64,000 nt of DNA from Arthrobacter_E sp044748305. GTDB lineage: Bacteria > Actinomycetota > Actinomycetes > Actinomycetales > Micrococcaceae. The translations under genes were made by a program, and so were the position numbers. The notes beneath the pieces are model-generated. The model did not search any database and was not told where the DNA came from. It saw only the letters and a list, made by a program, of their open reading frames with translations. The stretch lies in the NCBI RefSeq assembly GCF_044748305.1, contig NZ_JBIVFT010000008.1, positions 62,001 through 126,000 of the forward strand. Direction: 5' to 3'. Shown piece by piece: positions 49,184 to 58,058 of this stretch. Position 1 is the stretch's first letter. Each line of letters opens with the position of its first letter.

Positions 49184-50185
49184 ATGAGCATTGCCGTAAC
49201 GGCTGACGCGCCCGCGGAGGGCGCGCCGGCCATCGTCACCGGACGTTCGCTGCTCGCGACCGCCTGGCTCCGCATCCGTCGCAGCAAGATCGCGATGATC
49301 AGCCTCGCCGTCGTCGTCCTGATGGTGCTTTTCGCCCTTCTGGCGCCCGTTCTGACGGCCATCGAAGGGCAGAATCCGGACGCTACCAATACGGGCCCGG
49401 ACGTCCTGGACAGCTTCGAGAATCCCGGGCTGCCACTGCCCGGCTACATGTTCCCCTCGGCGGAGCACTGGCTCGGCCTGGAACCCGGGCTCGGACGGGA
49501 TCTGTTCGCCCGGCTGGCGTATGGGGCGCAGGTCTCCCTGATCATCGCGCTTCTTTCGACGGTGGTCTCCGTGATTCTCGGAACCGTCCTGGGGGCCGCG
49601 GCCGGATACTTCGGCGGGAAGGTCGACTCAGTCATCAGTCGTCTGATCGATTTGTTCCTGGCGTTCCCGCACCTGCTGCTGGTCCTGTCCATCGCCCCGA
49701 TCCTTCAGTCGCGACTGCGTGACTCGCCCCTGGCACAGGGCAGCTTCGTTCCCATCGCCTCCTTGGTGGTGGTACTCGGCTTCTTCGGCTGGGCCTACCT
49801 CGCCCGCATCGTCCGTGGCCAGGTGCTCAGCATCCGGGAGCAGGAGTTCGTCGAAGCCGCCAAGTCATTCGGCACCAGCCACTTTTCGATGATCGTCAAG
49901 CAGATCATCCCCAACGTCGCCGGCGTCGTCCTGGTGTACGCGACCATGATGATCCCCACGAACATCACCGCGGAGGCGGCGCTGTCCTTCCTCGGCGTCG
50001 GTGTCAAGGACCCCACGCCGTCGTGGGGGCAGATGCTCAACGCCGCGCAGCAGGGCAATTGGTACCTGAACGATCCCTGGTTCCTCGCCGTGCCCAGCAT
50101 TGCCCTGATCGTCACGGTGCTGGCATTCAACCTCCTCGGCGACGCGGTCCGTGACGCCCTGGACCCCAAATCCTCTCGCAATTGA
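49184..50185 (+). CDS. ABC transporter permease, DppC type (system 2)
   Basis: A 333-residue permease. It has the DppC soluble N-terminus, first membrane helix (SKIAMISLAVVVLMVLFALLAPV), the GLEPGLGRDLFARLAYGAQVSL motif, and the coupling loop VKQIIPNVAGVVLVYATMMIPTNITAEAALSFLGVGVKDPTPSWGQML. The ATG at 49184 has GAAGGAA upstream. It is unusual that this gene, not the binding protein, opens the operon. The next gene begins 20 bases downstream. Confidence 0.93.
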   Translation: MSIAVTADAPAEGAPAIVTGRSLLATAWLRIRRSKIAMISLAVVVLMVLFALLAPVLTAIEGQNPDATNTGPDVLDSFENPGLPLPGYMFPSAEHWLGLEPGLGRDLFARLAYGAQVSLIIALLSTVVSVILGTVLGAAAGYFGGKVDSVISRLIDLFLAFPHLLLVLSIAPILQSRLRDSPLAQGSFVPIASLVVVLGFFGWAYLARIVRGQVLSIREQEFVEAAKSFGTSHFSMIVKQIIPNVAGVVLVYATMMIPTNITAEAALSFLGVGVKDPTPSWGQMLNAAQQGNWYLNDPWFLAVPSIALIVTVLAFNLLGDAVRDALDPKSSRN

Positions 50186-50205
50186 CACACACCCTTAGGA
50201 GAGAA

Positions 50206-51924
50206 ATGAAGATGCGTGCTTCGGCCGCCATCGGATCCGTTGCGATCCTGGCCCTCGCGCTTGCCGGCTGTTCCGGCGGATCCACCACGAACGCCGGTTC
50301 CTCCGGCGGCAAAGCGGATCCCTACGCGCCATTGGTCGTGAAGGACGGGTTCAAGGACAAGGGCGGCAACGTCAACGTCCTGATGTCCACCGACTTCCAG
50401 ACCCTCGATCCCGGCAACAGCAACTACGTGCAGACGGCCAACGTCGGTCAGCTGTACTACCGCACGCTGACCATGGCCAAGGAGAAGGCGGGTTCCCCGC
50501 CCACGATCGTGCCCGATCTGGCCACCGACACGGGCAAAGCCTCGGCAGACGGCAAGACCTGGACCTACACGCTGAAGAAGGGGCTGAAGTTCGAGGACGG
50601 AACCCCCATCACGTCCAAGGACGTCAAGTACGGCGTGGAGCGCACCTACGCTCGCGACGTCTACACGCAGGCCCCTCAGGAACTGGACTCGGCACTGGCC
50701 GACGACGGATACAAGGGTCCCTACAAGGGTGGCGAGCTGAAGTCGGTGGAGACTCCCGATGACTCCACCATCGTCTTCCATCTCAAGCAGCCGAACCCGG
50801 ACTTCGCAGCCCTCGCATCCCGGTCCAACACCGCGCCGGTGCCGCAGGCCAAGGACAGCAAGCTGGACTACACCAACCACCCGGTGTCCTCGGGACCGTA
50901 CAAGGTGAAGAGCTACGACCGAGGCCGTCAGCTCGTCCTGGAACGCAACCCCAATTGGGATGCCGCCACGGACCCCAACCGCAGTGCCCTGCCGGACACC
51001 TTCACCTTCTCGCTGTCCACGTCCCAGTCGACGATCAGCCAGCAGCTGATCTCCAACTCCGACCCGACCGCGATCACGCTGGACTCCAATGGGGCCCTGC
51101 AGGCCTCGGACACCTCCAAGCTGAACGACGCCGACGTCAAGTCCCGCCTCGCCGGCGGCTTCCTCGGCTGCATCGACATCATCGCCTTCAACACCCAGAG
51201 CATCAAGGACCCGGATGTCCGCAAGGCCCTTGCACTGGCGATGGACCGCAACGCGATGCAGGTCCAGTACGGCGGCGCCCGGTTCGGCCAGATCGCTCAG
51301 TCCCAGCTGACCGACAAGATGGCCGGTTACGTGCCTCCCGTCACCGATCTCGACCCGAGCGGCAAGCCCAAGCTGGACGAGGCCAAGAAGCTGCTGCAGG
51401 GCAAGACGGTCCCCAAGACCCTGAGTTACGGCTACGCCAATTCCGCCCCGCGGTACAAGAACATCGGCACCGTGCTGCAGCAGAACTTCAAGGAACTCGG
51501 TATCGATCTCCAACTGCAGCCGATCCCGGCGGCGAACTACTACACGACTCTGGCCGGTGACAACATGCCGGACATCGCCCGCTCCGGCTGGTGCGGTGGC
51601 GCGGACAGCTCGTCCGCCCGCTTCACCGTCGATCCGGGTGTCGGTCCCTCCATCGACGGCACCACCTGGGGTTTCTCCAACATCCCGCGCTTCTACGATG
51701 CGACCCTCTCCAAGGAGATGTACGACCTCCGTGGCCAGAACGGCACCAAGGAGGAACTCGGCAAGAAGTGGTTCGAGGTCTACAACAAGGTCATGGCCCA
51801 GACCCCGCAGGTTCCCTTCGTGCATAGCTACACCATGAGCGTGGTGGGCTCCAAGGTCCACAATGCGCAGGTCGGTTACTTCTTCGGGTCCATCGACCTC
51901 TCTGAAGTGGGCGTGGAGAAGTAA
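50206..51924 (+). CDS. Opp/Dpp-type substrate-binding lipoprotein (system 2)
   Basis: A 572-residue family 5 binding protein with signal peptide and lipobox LAGC near residue 23. Family marks: STDFQTLDPGNSNYVQTANVGQLYYRTLTMAKEK, WTYTLKKGLKFEDGTPITSKDVKYGVERTYARD and ERNPNWDAATDPNR. AGGAG precedes the ATG at 50206. It differs in length and sequence from the system 1 protein, so the two transporters probably have different substrates. Confidence 0.93.
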   Translation: MKMRASAAIGSVAILALALAGCSGGSTTNAGSSGGKADPYAPLVVKDGFKDKGGNVNVLMSTDFQTLDPGNSNYVQTANVGQLYYRTLTMAKEKAGSPPTIVPDLATDTGKASADGKTWTYTLKKGLKFEDGTPITSKDVKYGVERTYARDVYTQAPQELDSALADDGYKGPYKGGELKSVETPDDSTIVFHLKQPNPDFAALASRSNTAPVPQAKDSKLDYTNHPVSSGPYKVKSYDRGRQLVLERNPNWDAATDPNRSALPDTFTFSLSTSQSTISQQLISNSDPTAITLDSNGALQASDTSKLNDADVKSRLAGGFLGCIDIIAFNTQSIKDPDVRKALALAMDRNAMQVQYGGARFGQIAQSQLTDKMAGYVPPVTDLDPSGKPKLDEAKKLLQGKTVPKTLSYGYANSAPRYKNIGTVLQQNFKELGIDLQLQPIPAANYYTTLAGDNMPDIARSGWCGGADSSSARFTVDPGVGPSIDGTTWGFSNIPRFYDATLSKEMYDLRGQNGTKEELGKKWFEVYNKVMAQTPQVPFVHSYTMSVVGSKVHNAQVGYFFGSIDLSEVGVEK

Positions 51925-51926
51925 CC

Positions 51927-52928
51927 ATGATCGTCTTCCTCTTGCGCAGGCTCGGCGCGATGGTGCTGCTGCTCCTCGTGGTCAGCTTCATCACGTTCAC
52001 CCTGTTCAGCGTCGGTCCCGCCGATCCGGCTGCGGCGTCCTGCGGCCAGGAGTGCACGCCGGAACGGGTGGAACAGGCCCGCGTCGCCCTTGGCCTCGAC
52101 AAGCCGTTCCTCGTGCAGTACCTGACGTACATGACCGGGTTCATCATGCCCCGCATGATCGGTGCCCCGGGTGCGGAGACCGTCTGCGCCTGGCCTTGCC
52201 TCGGAAAGTCATTCCAGACCAACGAGAACGTCATGGACATGATCGCCAATGCGCTGCCGTTCACGCTGTCCATCGCCATCGGCGCCGTCGTGCTGTGGAC
52301 GATAGCCGGCGTGGGCCTCGGCCTGCTGGCGGCCCTGCGCAAGGGGAAGACGAGCGATCGCCTCATCGTGGGAGGCGCCTCGATCGGCGTCTCCCTGCCC
52401 ATCCCGGTCACGGGACTGGTGCTGCTGCTCGTGTTCGTGGGCATCCTGCATGTCCTGCCCTTCACGAGCAACACCATCAGCAGCCCGTTCGGGGCAGCAG
52501 GCCCCGGGGCCTGGATCCTGAACTACATCCTGCCGTGGGTGGCGATCGCCATCCTGTTCAGTGCGCAGTACATCCGCGTGACCCGCAGCAACATGATCGA
52601 GACGTTCAACGAGGACTTCATGCGCACGGCCCGTGCGAAGGGGCTGGGCCGTCGGTCCATCGTCTTCAAGCACGGCGTGCGGGCCGGGATCACCCCGGTG
52701 GTGACCATGCTCGGCATGGACATCGGCGGCTTGCTGGGCGGTGCGGTCCTGACGGAACAGATCTTCTCCGTCCCCGGCCTGGGGTTCACCGCGGTCCGTG
52801 CCGCCACCTCCGGCGACCTTCCGGTGACCATGGCGATCACCATGCTGGCCGCATTCTTCATCATCATCGCAAGCGTCGTGGTCGACATGGTCTACGCGGC
52901 CATCGACCCCCGAGTGAGGATCAACTAG
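51927..52928 (+). CDS. ABC transporter permease, DppB type (system 2)
   Basis: A 333-residue permease beginning MIVFLLRRLGAMVLLLLVVSFITFTLFSV, with a longer first periplasmic loop that carries four Cys (ASCGQECTPERV and TVCAWPCLGKS), possibly disulfide-linked. The coupling loop is FKHGVRAGITPVVTMLGMDIGGLLGGAVLTEQIFSVPGLG. It starts 2 bases after the binding-protein stop; the next gene starts in its stop codon. Confidence 0.93.
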   Translation: MIVFLLRRLGAMVLLLLVVSFITFTLFSVGPADPAAASCGQECTPERVEQARVALGLDKPFLVQYLTYMTGFIMPRMIGAPGAETVCAWPCLGKSFQTNENVMDMIANALPFTLSIAIGAVVLWTIAGVGLGLLAALRKGKTSDRLIVGGASIGVSLPIPVTGLVLLLVFVGILHVLPFTSNTISSPFGAAGPGAWILNYILPWVAIAILFSAQYIRVTRSNMIETFNEDFMRTARAKGLGRRSIVFKHGVRAGITPVVTMLGMDIGGLLGGAVLTEQIFSVPGLGFTAVRAATSGDLPVTMAITMLAAFFIIIASVVVDMVYAAIDPRVRIN

Positions 52929-53986
52929 TGGCACGCTTCCTGAACGTCAAGGATCTGCACGTCCAGTTCCCCACGGACGATGGGCTGGTCTCCGCCGTCA
53001 ACGGCATGGATCTGTCCTTGGAACGCGGGGAGACCGTGGGCCTGGTGGGGGAGTCCGGGTCCGGCAAGTCCGTGACCACGCAGGCCATCATAGGCCTGTT
53101 CAAGGAGAGCAAGGCCCGGGTCAGCGGAACCATCGAGTTCGAGGGCGTCGACCTGGGTGCACTGAGCGAGTCCCGGATGCGGGACTACCGAGGCAAGAAG
53201 ATCGGCATGATCTTCCAGGACCCGCTCTCCGCCATGCACCCCTTCTACACGGTCGGTGAGCAGATCGCGGAGGCCTACCGGGTGCACAACGCCGTGAGCC
53301 GGAAGGCTGCCCGCGAGGTCGCCGTCGACATGCTGGGCAGAGTGGGCATCCCGGCGGCACGCAGCCGTGCCGACTCCTATCCGCACGAGTTCTCCGGCGG
53401 CATGCGCCAGCGGGCCATGATCGCGATGGCCCTGGTGTGTGAGCCGGAGCTGCTCATCGCGGACGAACCGACCACCGCACTTGACGTGACGGTGCAGGCT
53501 CAGATCCTGGACCTGATCGCCGGTCTTCAGCAGGAGACGAACTCGGCGGTCATCTTCGTCACGCACGACCTGGGAGTCGTTGCGCAGCTCTGCCAACGGG
53601 TCGTGGTGATGTACGGAGGTCAGTGCGTGGAACAAGCGCCTGTGGGGACGATCTTCCGGGAACCGGGACATCCCTACACCCGGGGCCTCATGGCGTCCAT
53701 GCCCGCCCTGAGTGATGCGGAGGGACGGTTGAAGCCCATCCCGGGATCCCCTCCCGCCCTGCTGGATCTGCCGGCCGGCTGCCTCTTCGCAGATCGTTGC
53801 GAGATGGCACGACTCCTGCCGGACGGTCTCTGCCGGCAGGAGCGTCCGCTGCTGCGCATCGTCGGCGAACACGAAGTGCGCTGCCACGCTCATGAACGAG
53901 GTCTGCTCGCCGCCGACGGCGGCACAGGCACCGCGGATCTGAGCACCGACGTCACGAGTCTGAACGGGGAGTCCACCCATGCCTGA
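52928..53986 (+). CDS. ABC transporter ATPase, DppD type (system 2)
   Basis: A 352-residue ATPase starting with GTG inside the previous stop codon (TAGTG). Walker A GESGSGKS (about residue 42), Q-loop IFQDPLSAMHPFY, signature FSGGMRQRAMIAMAL, Walker B LLIADEPTTALDVT, H-loop VTHD. The C-terminal Opp/Dpp tail is complete, with GCLFADRCEMA and a third Cys in LCRQERP, the Cys pattern of a small metal or iron-sulfur site. Overlaps the next gene by 8 bases. Confidence 0.93.
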   Translation: MARFLNVKDLHVQFPTDDGLVSAVNGMDLSLERGETVGLVGESGSGKSVTTQAIIGLFKESKARVSGTIEFEGVDLGALSESRMRDYRGKKIGMIFQDPLSAMHPFYTVGEQIAEAYRVHNAVSRKAAREVAVDMLGRVGIPAARSRADSYPHEFSGGMRQRAMIAMALVCEPELLIADEPTTALDVTVQAQILDLIAGLQQETNSAVIFVTHDLGVVAQLCQRVVVMYGGQCVEQAPVGTIFREPGHPYTRGLMASMPALSDAEGRLKPIPGSPPALLDLPAGCLFADRCEMARLLPDGLCRQERPLLRIVGEHEVRCHAHERGLLAADGGTGTADLSTDVTSLNGESTHA

Positions 53987-54989
53987 ACCACTGTTGCAGG
54001 TCAGCGCGCTGCGCAAACACTTCACGGTCCGCAAGGGTTTCGCCCGCCAGAGCACGGTGGTCAAGGCCGTGGACGGCCTGGACTTCACTCTGGAGCGGGG
54101 CAGGACCCTGGGGCTGGTGGGGGAGTCCGGCTGCGGCAAGTCCACCACCGGGAAGCTCCTCATGCGGCTCCTGGAGCCGACGGGTGGCTCGATCGCGCTC
54201 GACGGGCAGGACGTGGCGGGTCTCCGCAAGGCGGAGCTCCAATCGTTCAGACGCCGCGTCCAGATGGTCTTCCAGAACCCGGCGTCCTCGCTCAATCCGC
54301 GCATGACCGTGGGCTCGGCGATCGCGGCGCCCCTGGTCGCTCAGCGGATCACGCCGCCCGAGGGGGTCAAGAAGAGGGTCCAATCGCTCATGGACCGGGT
54401 GGGTCTGCGTCCCGAGCACTCCAATCGCTTCCCACATGAGTTCTCCGGCGGGCAGCGCCAGCGCATCGGGATCGCCCGTGCCCTTGCTCTGGAACCGGAT
54501 GTCGTCATCTGCGACGAGCCGGTCTCTGCGCTGGACGTCTCGGTTCAGGCGCAGGTGGTCAACCTGCTCAAGGACATTCAGGACGACACCGGCATCTCCT
54601 ACATCTTCATCGCCCACGACCTCGCCGTCGTACGGCACATGGCCGACGACGTCGCGGTCATGTACCTCGGGAAGATCATGGAACAGGGGACCCGGGATGA
54701 CATCTTCTCCAATCCTCGCCACCCGTACACCCGGGCTCTGCTCTCCGCAGTGCCGAGCGTGGAACCCGGCAGTGACGGTTCCGGCCGCATCCGCTTGCAG
54801 GGGGACCTTCCGTCGCCGGCCAACCCGCCGAGTGGCTGCGTGTTCCGCACGAGATGTCCCGCATATGCCTTGCTCCCTGACGAGAAGCGCGCGCTCTGCC
54901 GGGACGAGGCGCCGCACGGCGCGGTAGCCTGCCACTATCCCGAGGCGCCGCTCCTGGAGTCGGCCGTGCCCTCCGTTTCCCTTGTCTAG
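53979..54989 (+). CDS. ABC transporter ATPase, DppF type (system 2)
   Basis: A 336-residue ATPase: Walker A GESGCGKS (about residue 48), Q-loop MVFQNPASSLNPRM, signature FSGGQRQRIGIARAL, Walker B VVICDEPVSALDVS, H-loop IAHD. The C-terminal tail contains SGCVFRTRCPAYA and LCRDEAPH, as in full-length Opp/Dpp ATPases. The amidohydrolase gene follows 39 bases later in the same direction, apparently as the last gene of the operon. Confidence 0.93.
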   Translation: MPEPLLQVSALRKHFTVRKGFARQSTVVKAVDGLDFTLERGRTLGLVGESGCGKSTTGKLLMRLLEPTGGSIALDGQDVAGLRKAELQSFRRRVQMVFQNPASSLNPRMTVGSAIAAPLVAQRITPPEGVKKRVQSLMDRVGLRPEHSNRFPHEFSGGQRQRIGIARALALEPDVVICDEPVSALDVSVQAQVVNLLKDIQDDTGISYIFIAHDLAVVRHMADDVAVMYLGKIMEQGTRDDIFSNPRHPYTRALLSAVPSVEPGSDGSGRIRLQGDLPSPANPPSGCVFRTRCPAYALLPDEKRALCRDEAPHGAVACHYPEAPLLESAVPSVSLV

Positions 54990-55028
54990 AACCAGGCTCA
55001 CGCCGTCTTACGAACAGAAAGGCATGCC

Positions 55029-56255
55029 ATGCTGATCCGCAATGTCCGTCCCTGGGGCGCTGCGCCGTCCGATGTACTCCTCGAGGGAGAAGCGATCGCA
55101 GCGGTCACCCCGCACGTTCCGGGGGATGCTGCTGCGGGTTCGCCCGAGGTGCTCGACGGTCGCGGGCGGCTGTTGCTGCCCTCCTTCAGCGATGTCCACG
55201 TCCACCTCGATTCCACCCGCATCGGGCTGCCGTTCCGCGAGCACACGGGCCGTCCGGGCGTGTGGGGCATGATGAGCAATGACCGGGAGAACTGGCGCAC
55301 GGCGGAGATCCCTCTGAACGAGCGTGTGGCGGGCACTCTGGAGCGCATGATCGGCCGCGGCACCACGCGCGTCCGCTCCTTCGCCCAGGTGGACGTGGAC
55401 ACAGGGCTCGCGAAGTACGAGGCCGTGGTGGCCGCCAAGGAGAAGTTCAGGGACCAGGCGGAGGTCCAGGTCATGGTCTTCCCACAGGCCGGCATCCTCC
55501 TGGAGGACGGCACTCCGGAGCTGCTTGAGGAGGCGCTGAAACAGGGTGCGGACGTCATGGGCGGGATCGACCCTTGCCAGCTCGACCGTGACCCGGTCCG
55601 CCATCTGGACATCGTGTTCGGTCTGGCGGAGAAATACCAGGTGGAGGTGGATGTCCACCTCCACGAGCCCACGGACCTGGCGATCTTCAGCACCGAGCTG
55701 ATCATGGAGCGCACGCGCGCTCTCGGCATGCAGGGCAAGGTCAACCTGTCTCACGCCTACACCCTCGGGGGCTCGTCCGAGACCGTCACCCGTTCGCTCA
55801 TCGAACGGATGGCCGAGCTGGACATCTCTCTGACCAGCGTCGCTCCGGCAGCCCAGGGCCAGCTCCCTCTGCAGGATCTGACCGCGGCGGGTGTGCGTGT
55901 GGGCCTGGGCCAGGACGGCCAGCGCGACTACTGGAGCCCTTACGGCAATTGCGACATGCTCGACAGGAGCTGGCAGCTGGCCTTCACCCGCGGCTTCCGG
56001 GCTGACGAACTGGTGGAGCACTGTGTCGCCATCGCGGGGATCGGCGGCGCCAGCATCATGGATCACGCCGTGCCGAGGCTTGCCGGCACCGGGGATCGTC
56101 CGGGGCTCGCAGTGGGGGACCGGGCCGATCTGCTCCTGGTGGACGGTGAGACCGTCACGAGCGCCGTCATGGACCGTGGACGCGATCGCACCGTGCTCCA
56201 CCGGGGCCGTGTGGTCGCCGAGCAGTACCAGGTGGCCGGCGGCAGCGGCTACTGA
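55029..56255 (+). CDS. Cytosine-deaminase-like amidohydrolase, linked to ABC system 2
   Basis: A 408-residue amidohydrolase, paralogous to those at 32657 and 33817 (shared VMVFPQAGILLEDG, DVMGGIDPCQLD, DVHLHEPTD, LSHAYTLGG and QRDYWSPYGNCDML segments). Metal ligands start with H57-x-H59 (FSDVHVHLDS). It differs from its relatives in having LGQDGQRDYW where they have LG-S/T-DG-x-RD. Cotranscription with an Opp-type importer suggests that the imported compound, or a product of it, is its substrate. Confidence 0.9.
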   Translation: MLIRNVRPWGAAPSDVLLEGEAIAAVTPHVPGDAAAGSPEVLDGRGRLLLPSFSDVHVHLDSTRIGLPFREHTGRPGVWGMMSNDRENWRTAEIPLNERVAGTLERMIGRGTTRVRSFAQVDVDTGLAKYEAVVAAKEKFRDQAEVQVMVFPQAGILLEDGTPELLEEALKQGADVMGGIDPCQLDRDPVRHLDIVFGLAEKYQVEVDVHLHEPTDLAIFSTELIMERTRALGMQGKVNLSHAYTLGGSSETVTRSLIERMAELDISLTSVAPAAQGQLPLQDLTAAGVRVGLGQDGQRDYWSPYGNCDMLDRSWQLAFTRGFRADELVEHCVAIAGIGGASIMDHAVPRLAGTGDRPGLAVGDRADLLLVDGETVTSAVMDRGRDRTVLHRGRVVAEQYQVAGGSGY

Positions 56256-56265
56256 GCCGGTGAAC

Positions 56266-56304
56266 GCGCAGGGCCCCGGCACCAACGGTGCCGGGGCCCT
56301 GCGC
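56266..56304. terminator. Hairpin terminator after ABC system 2 / amidohydrolase
   Basis: A perfect 18-bp stem (56266-56283 with 56287-56304), drawn here with a 3-base loop, between convergent genes. No U tract. Confidence 0.85.
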
Positions 56305-56321
56305 TCCATCCGGGAGGGAGA

Positions 56322-56960
56322 CTAGGTGTTCTCGGGATTCTGCTGCCGTGCGGCCCGCTCGGCGGCACGTGCAGCCTCCTTCTCCTCCAGTACCCGCTGC
56401 TTCTCCACCGTCCGGTAGAGCCTGGCCTGCTGTCCGCGACGCCTCCACAGCTTCCAGAGCACCAGGGCGACGACGAAGATCACGGCCCCCGAGATGGCCC
56501 CGATGCCGCTCCAGAGCGGGAACCAGGTGGGTCCGGTGCCGATGATCCGCTGCGCCTGGTGGACCGAGTTGGAACTGCCCCAGGAGACCGCGGCGGTGAG
56601 CAGATTGGGGATGGAGACCGCGACGGCGGCCAGGAGGATGACGGCCTTCCAGGGCCAGCTGATCCTGCGGTGCGTGGACTGCCAGGCGATCCAGAGGGAG
56701 AGGAAGGTCAGGAAGAAACCGTAGCCGAGCCCGAGGAAGACTCCGCTGGATCCAGGCCCGGCCTGTCCGGCGATGTTCTTGGCCCATTCGACGGGCACCA
56801 CCGCCGCGGCGATGAAGTAGGCGATCACGAGGACCACCAGCAGTGCTGCCCCGAGGATGACCCACATGAGGGTCCGGGACTTCCGCGCACCGGGCGTCGA
56901 GGGGATCTGACCCTGTCCTGACGTGGGCTGAGGCGTGGTCGAGCCGCTGTGTTCACTCAT
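56322..56960 (-). CDS. Conserved membrane protein of unknown function
   Basis: A 212-residue protein with a Pro/Ser/Thr-rich N-terminus (about 30 residues), four predicted membrane segments (about residues 31-52, 72-92, 104-125, 147-168), and a charged, probably coiled-coil C-terminus (RTVEKQRVLEEKEAARAAERAARQQ). I do not recognise a defined family. It is divergent from gcvH. Confidence 0.75.
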   Translation of the reverse strand: MSEHSGSTTPQPTSGQGQIPSTPGARKSRTLMWVILGAALLVVLVIAYFIAAAVVPVEWAKNIAGQAGPGSSGVFLGLGYGFFLTFLSLWIAWQSTHRRISWPWKAVILLAAVAVSIPNLLTAAVSWGSSNSVHQAQRIIGTGPTWFPLWSGIGAISGAVIFVVALVLWKLWRRRGQQARLYRTVEKQRVLEEKEAARAAERAARQQNPENT

Positions 56961-57006
56961 GGGATCATCATGGCACGTGCCCAGCCACGGAGGGCCGGAA
57001 TGTGCC

Positions 57007-57012
57007 TATACT
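57007..57012 (+). promoter_or_regulatory. -10-like TATACT upstream of gcvH
   Basis: TATACT lies 57 bases before the gcvH start in the 108-base divergent gap. No clear -35 partner is seen at 16-18 bases, so this is a weak call. Confidence 0.35.
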
Positions 57013-57068
57013 TTCAGCGACAGTTGCCACAGACCGGCAGGTGTCCAGACCAGATGAAAGGCCAGGCG

Positions 57069-57455
57069 ATGAGCAACATCCCCGCAGAGCTGTCCTACAC
57101 CGCCGAGCACGAATGGGTTAAGAGCACGGAGCAGGACGGTGTGGTGCGGGTCGGCATCACCGACTTCGCCCAGGACGCTCTCGGCGATGTCGTGTACGCG
57201 CAGGTTCCCGAGCTCGGCGCCTCCGTCACCGCCAACGACGTCGTCGGCGAGGTGGAGTCGACCAAGAGCGTCAGTGACATCTACGCGCCCGTCTCCGGTG
57301 AGGTCGTCTCCCGGAACGAGGCCCTGGACGGGGACCCCGCCCTGATCAACACCGATCCGTACGGTGAAGGCTGGCTCTTCGAGGTCCGTTTGGGTGACAC
57401 CGCGGAGCTTGAGGGTCTGCTCAGTGCGGACGCCTACCAGCAGCAGGTAGGCTAG
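57069..57455 (+). CDS. gcvH: Glycine cleavage system H protein
   Basis: A 128-residue lipoyl carrier. The lipoylated lysine is in VESTKSVSDIYAP (about residue 64), and the AEHEWV start, GITDFAQDALGDVVYAQVPELG and NTDPYGEGWLFEV blocks are all standard. GAAAGG lies upstream. The P and T proteins are not in this window. It sits upstream of the garA-type gene; glycine cleavage and 2-oxoglutarate control are both tied to nitrogen metabolism, but the linkage here may be only positional. Confidence 0.96.
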   Translation: MSNIPAELSYTAEHEWVKSTEQDGVVRVGITDFAQDALGDVVYAQVPELGASVTANDVVGEVESTKSVSDIYAPVSGEVVSRNEALDGDPALINTDPYGEGWLFEVRLGDTAELEGLLSADAYQQQVG

Positions 57456-57572
57456 AAGACCAATGCGGCCGCTGCCTGGGACGATGGTCTCAGGCGGCAC
57501 AGCCGTTCCCCGTGTTCCGGACGCCGGGCACGGGCCATCGACCCCGAGGCGAGAAGAGTGAGGAGCCACCCG

Positions 57573-58052
57573 ATGTCGGAGCAATCATCGGTCCCCGTCG
57601 ATCCCACGGACGGCGCTGCCCAGGAGGGCACGTCGACCGATACCACCTCGGTCTACCTTCCGGTGCTGTCCGGTGTGAACGTCGCCGATCCGCAGCTCAA
57701 CGACGACGATGTGGCATCCATCGCGGCCCTGCCCCAGGGCTCGGCGTTGCTGATCGCGCACGGCGGCCCGAACGCCGGCTCCCGCTTCCTGCTGGACACC
57801 GAGCGTGTGACCGTGGGCCGTCACCCCGATGCGGACATCTTCCTGGACGATGTCACCGTGTCCCGTAAGCATGCGGAGTTCGTCCGCACGCCCACGGGTT
57901 ACGAACTGGCGGACACGGGGAGCCTGAACGGCACCTACGTCAACCATGACCGGGTGGACCGGGTCCTGCTCAAGCGCGGGGTGGAAGTCCAGATCGGCAA
58001 GTTCCGGCTCAGCTACTACCCGAGCCCGGCCCCCGCCGCCGGCCGGCTCTGA
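57573..58052 (+). CDS. garA: FHA-domain regulator, GarA/OdhI type
   Basis: A 159-residue protein. An N-terminal tail carries the phosphorylation motif TDTTSVYLP (about residues 27-35), the counterpart of the ETTSV site in GarA and OdhI, and an FHA domain follows (about residues 70-150; VTVGRHPDADIFLDDVTVSRKHAEF, DTGSLNGTYVN). In relatives a Ser/Thr kinase phosphorylates the tail, which then folds onto the FHA domain and releases 2-oxoglutarate dehydrogenase from inhibition. GAGGAG precedes the ATG. It is followed by the ftsR-type gene, as in mycobacteria and corynebacteria. Confidence 0.9.
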   Translation: MSEQSSVPVDPTDGAAQEGTSTDTTSVYLPVLSGVNVADPQLNDDDVASIAALPQGSALLIAHGGPNAGSRFLLDTERVTVGRHPDADIFLDDVTVSRKHAEFVRTPTGYELADTGSLNGTYVNHDRVDRVLLKRGVEVQIGKFRLSYYPSPAPAAGRL

Positions 58053-58058
58053 GGCGCC

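Noticed and set aside
49795..51861. A 688-codon open frame on the minus strand opposite the ABC permease and binding-protein genes
   Set aside because: It is antisense to clearly homologous genes, has a His/Gly/Arg-rich composition typical of GC-rich shadow frames, and shows no recognisable domain.
30972..56255. Genomic island of mobile origin
   Set aside because: Despite accessory content, there is no integrase, transposase, tRNA-adjacent repeat or clear GC shift at the borders.
56961..57068. Possible glycine riboswitch before gcvH
   Set aside because: The gap is too short and shows no paired aptamer-like helices.
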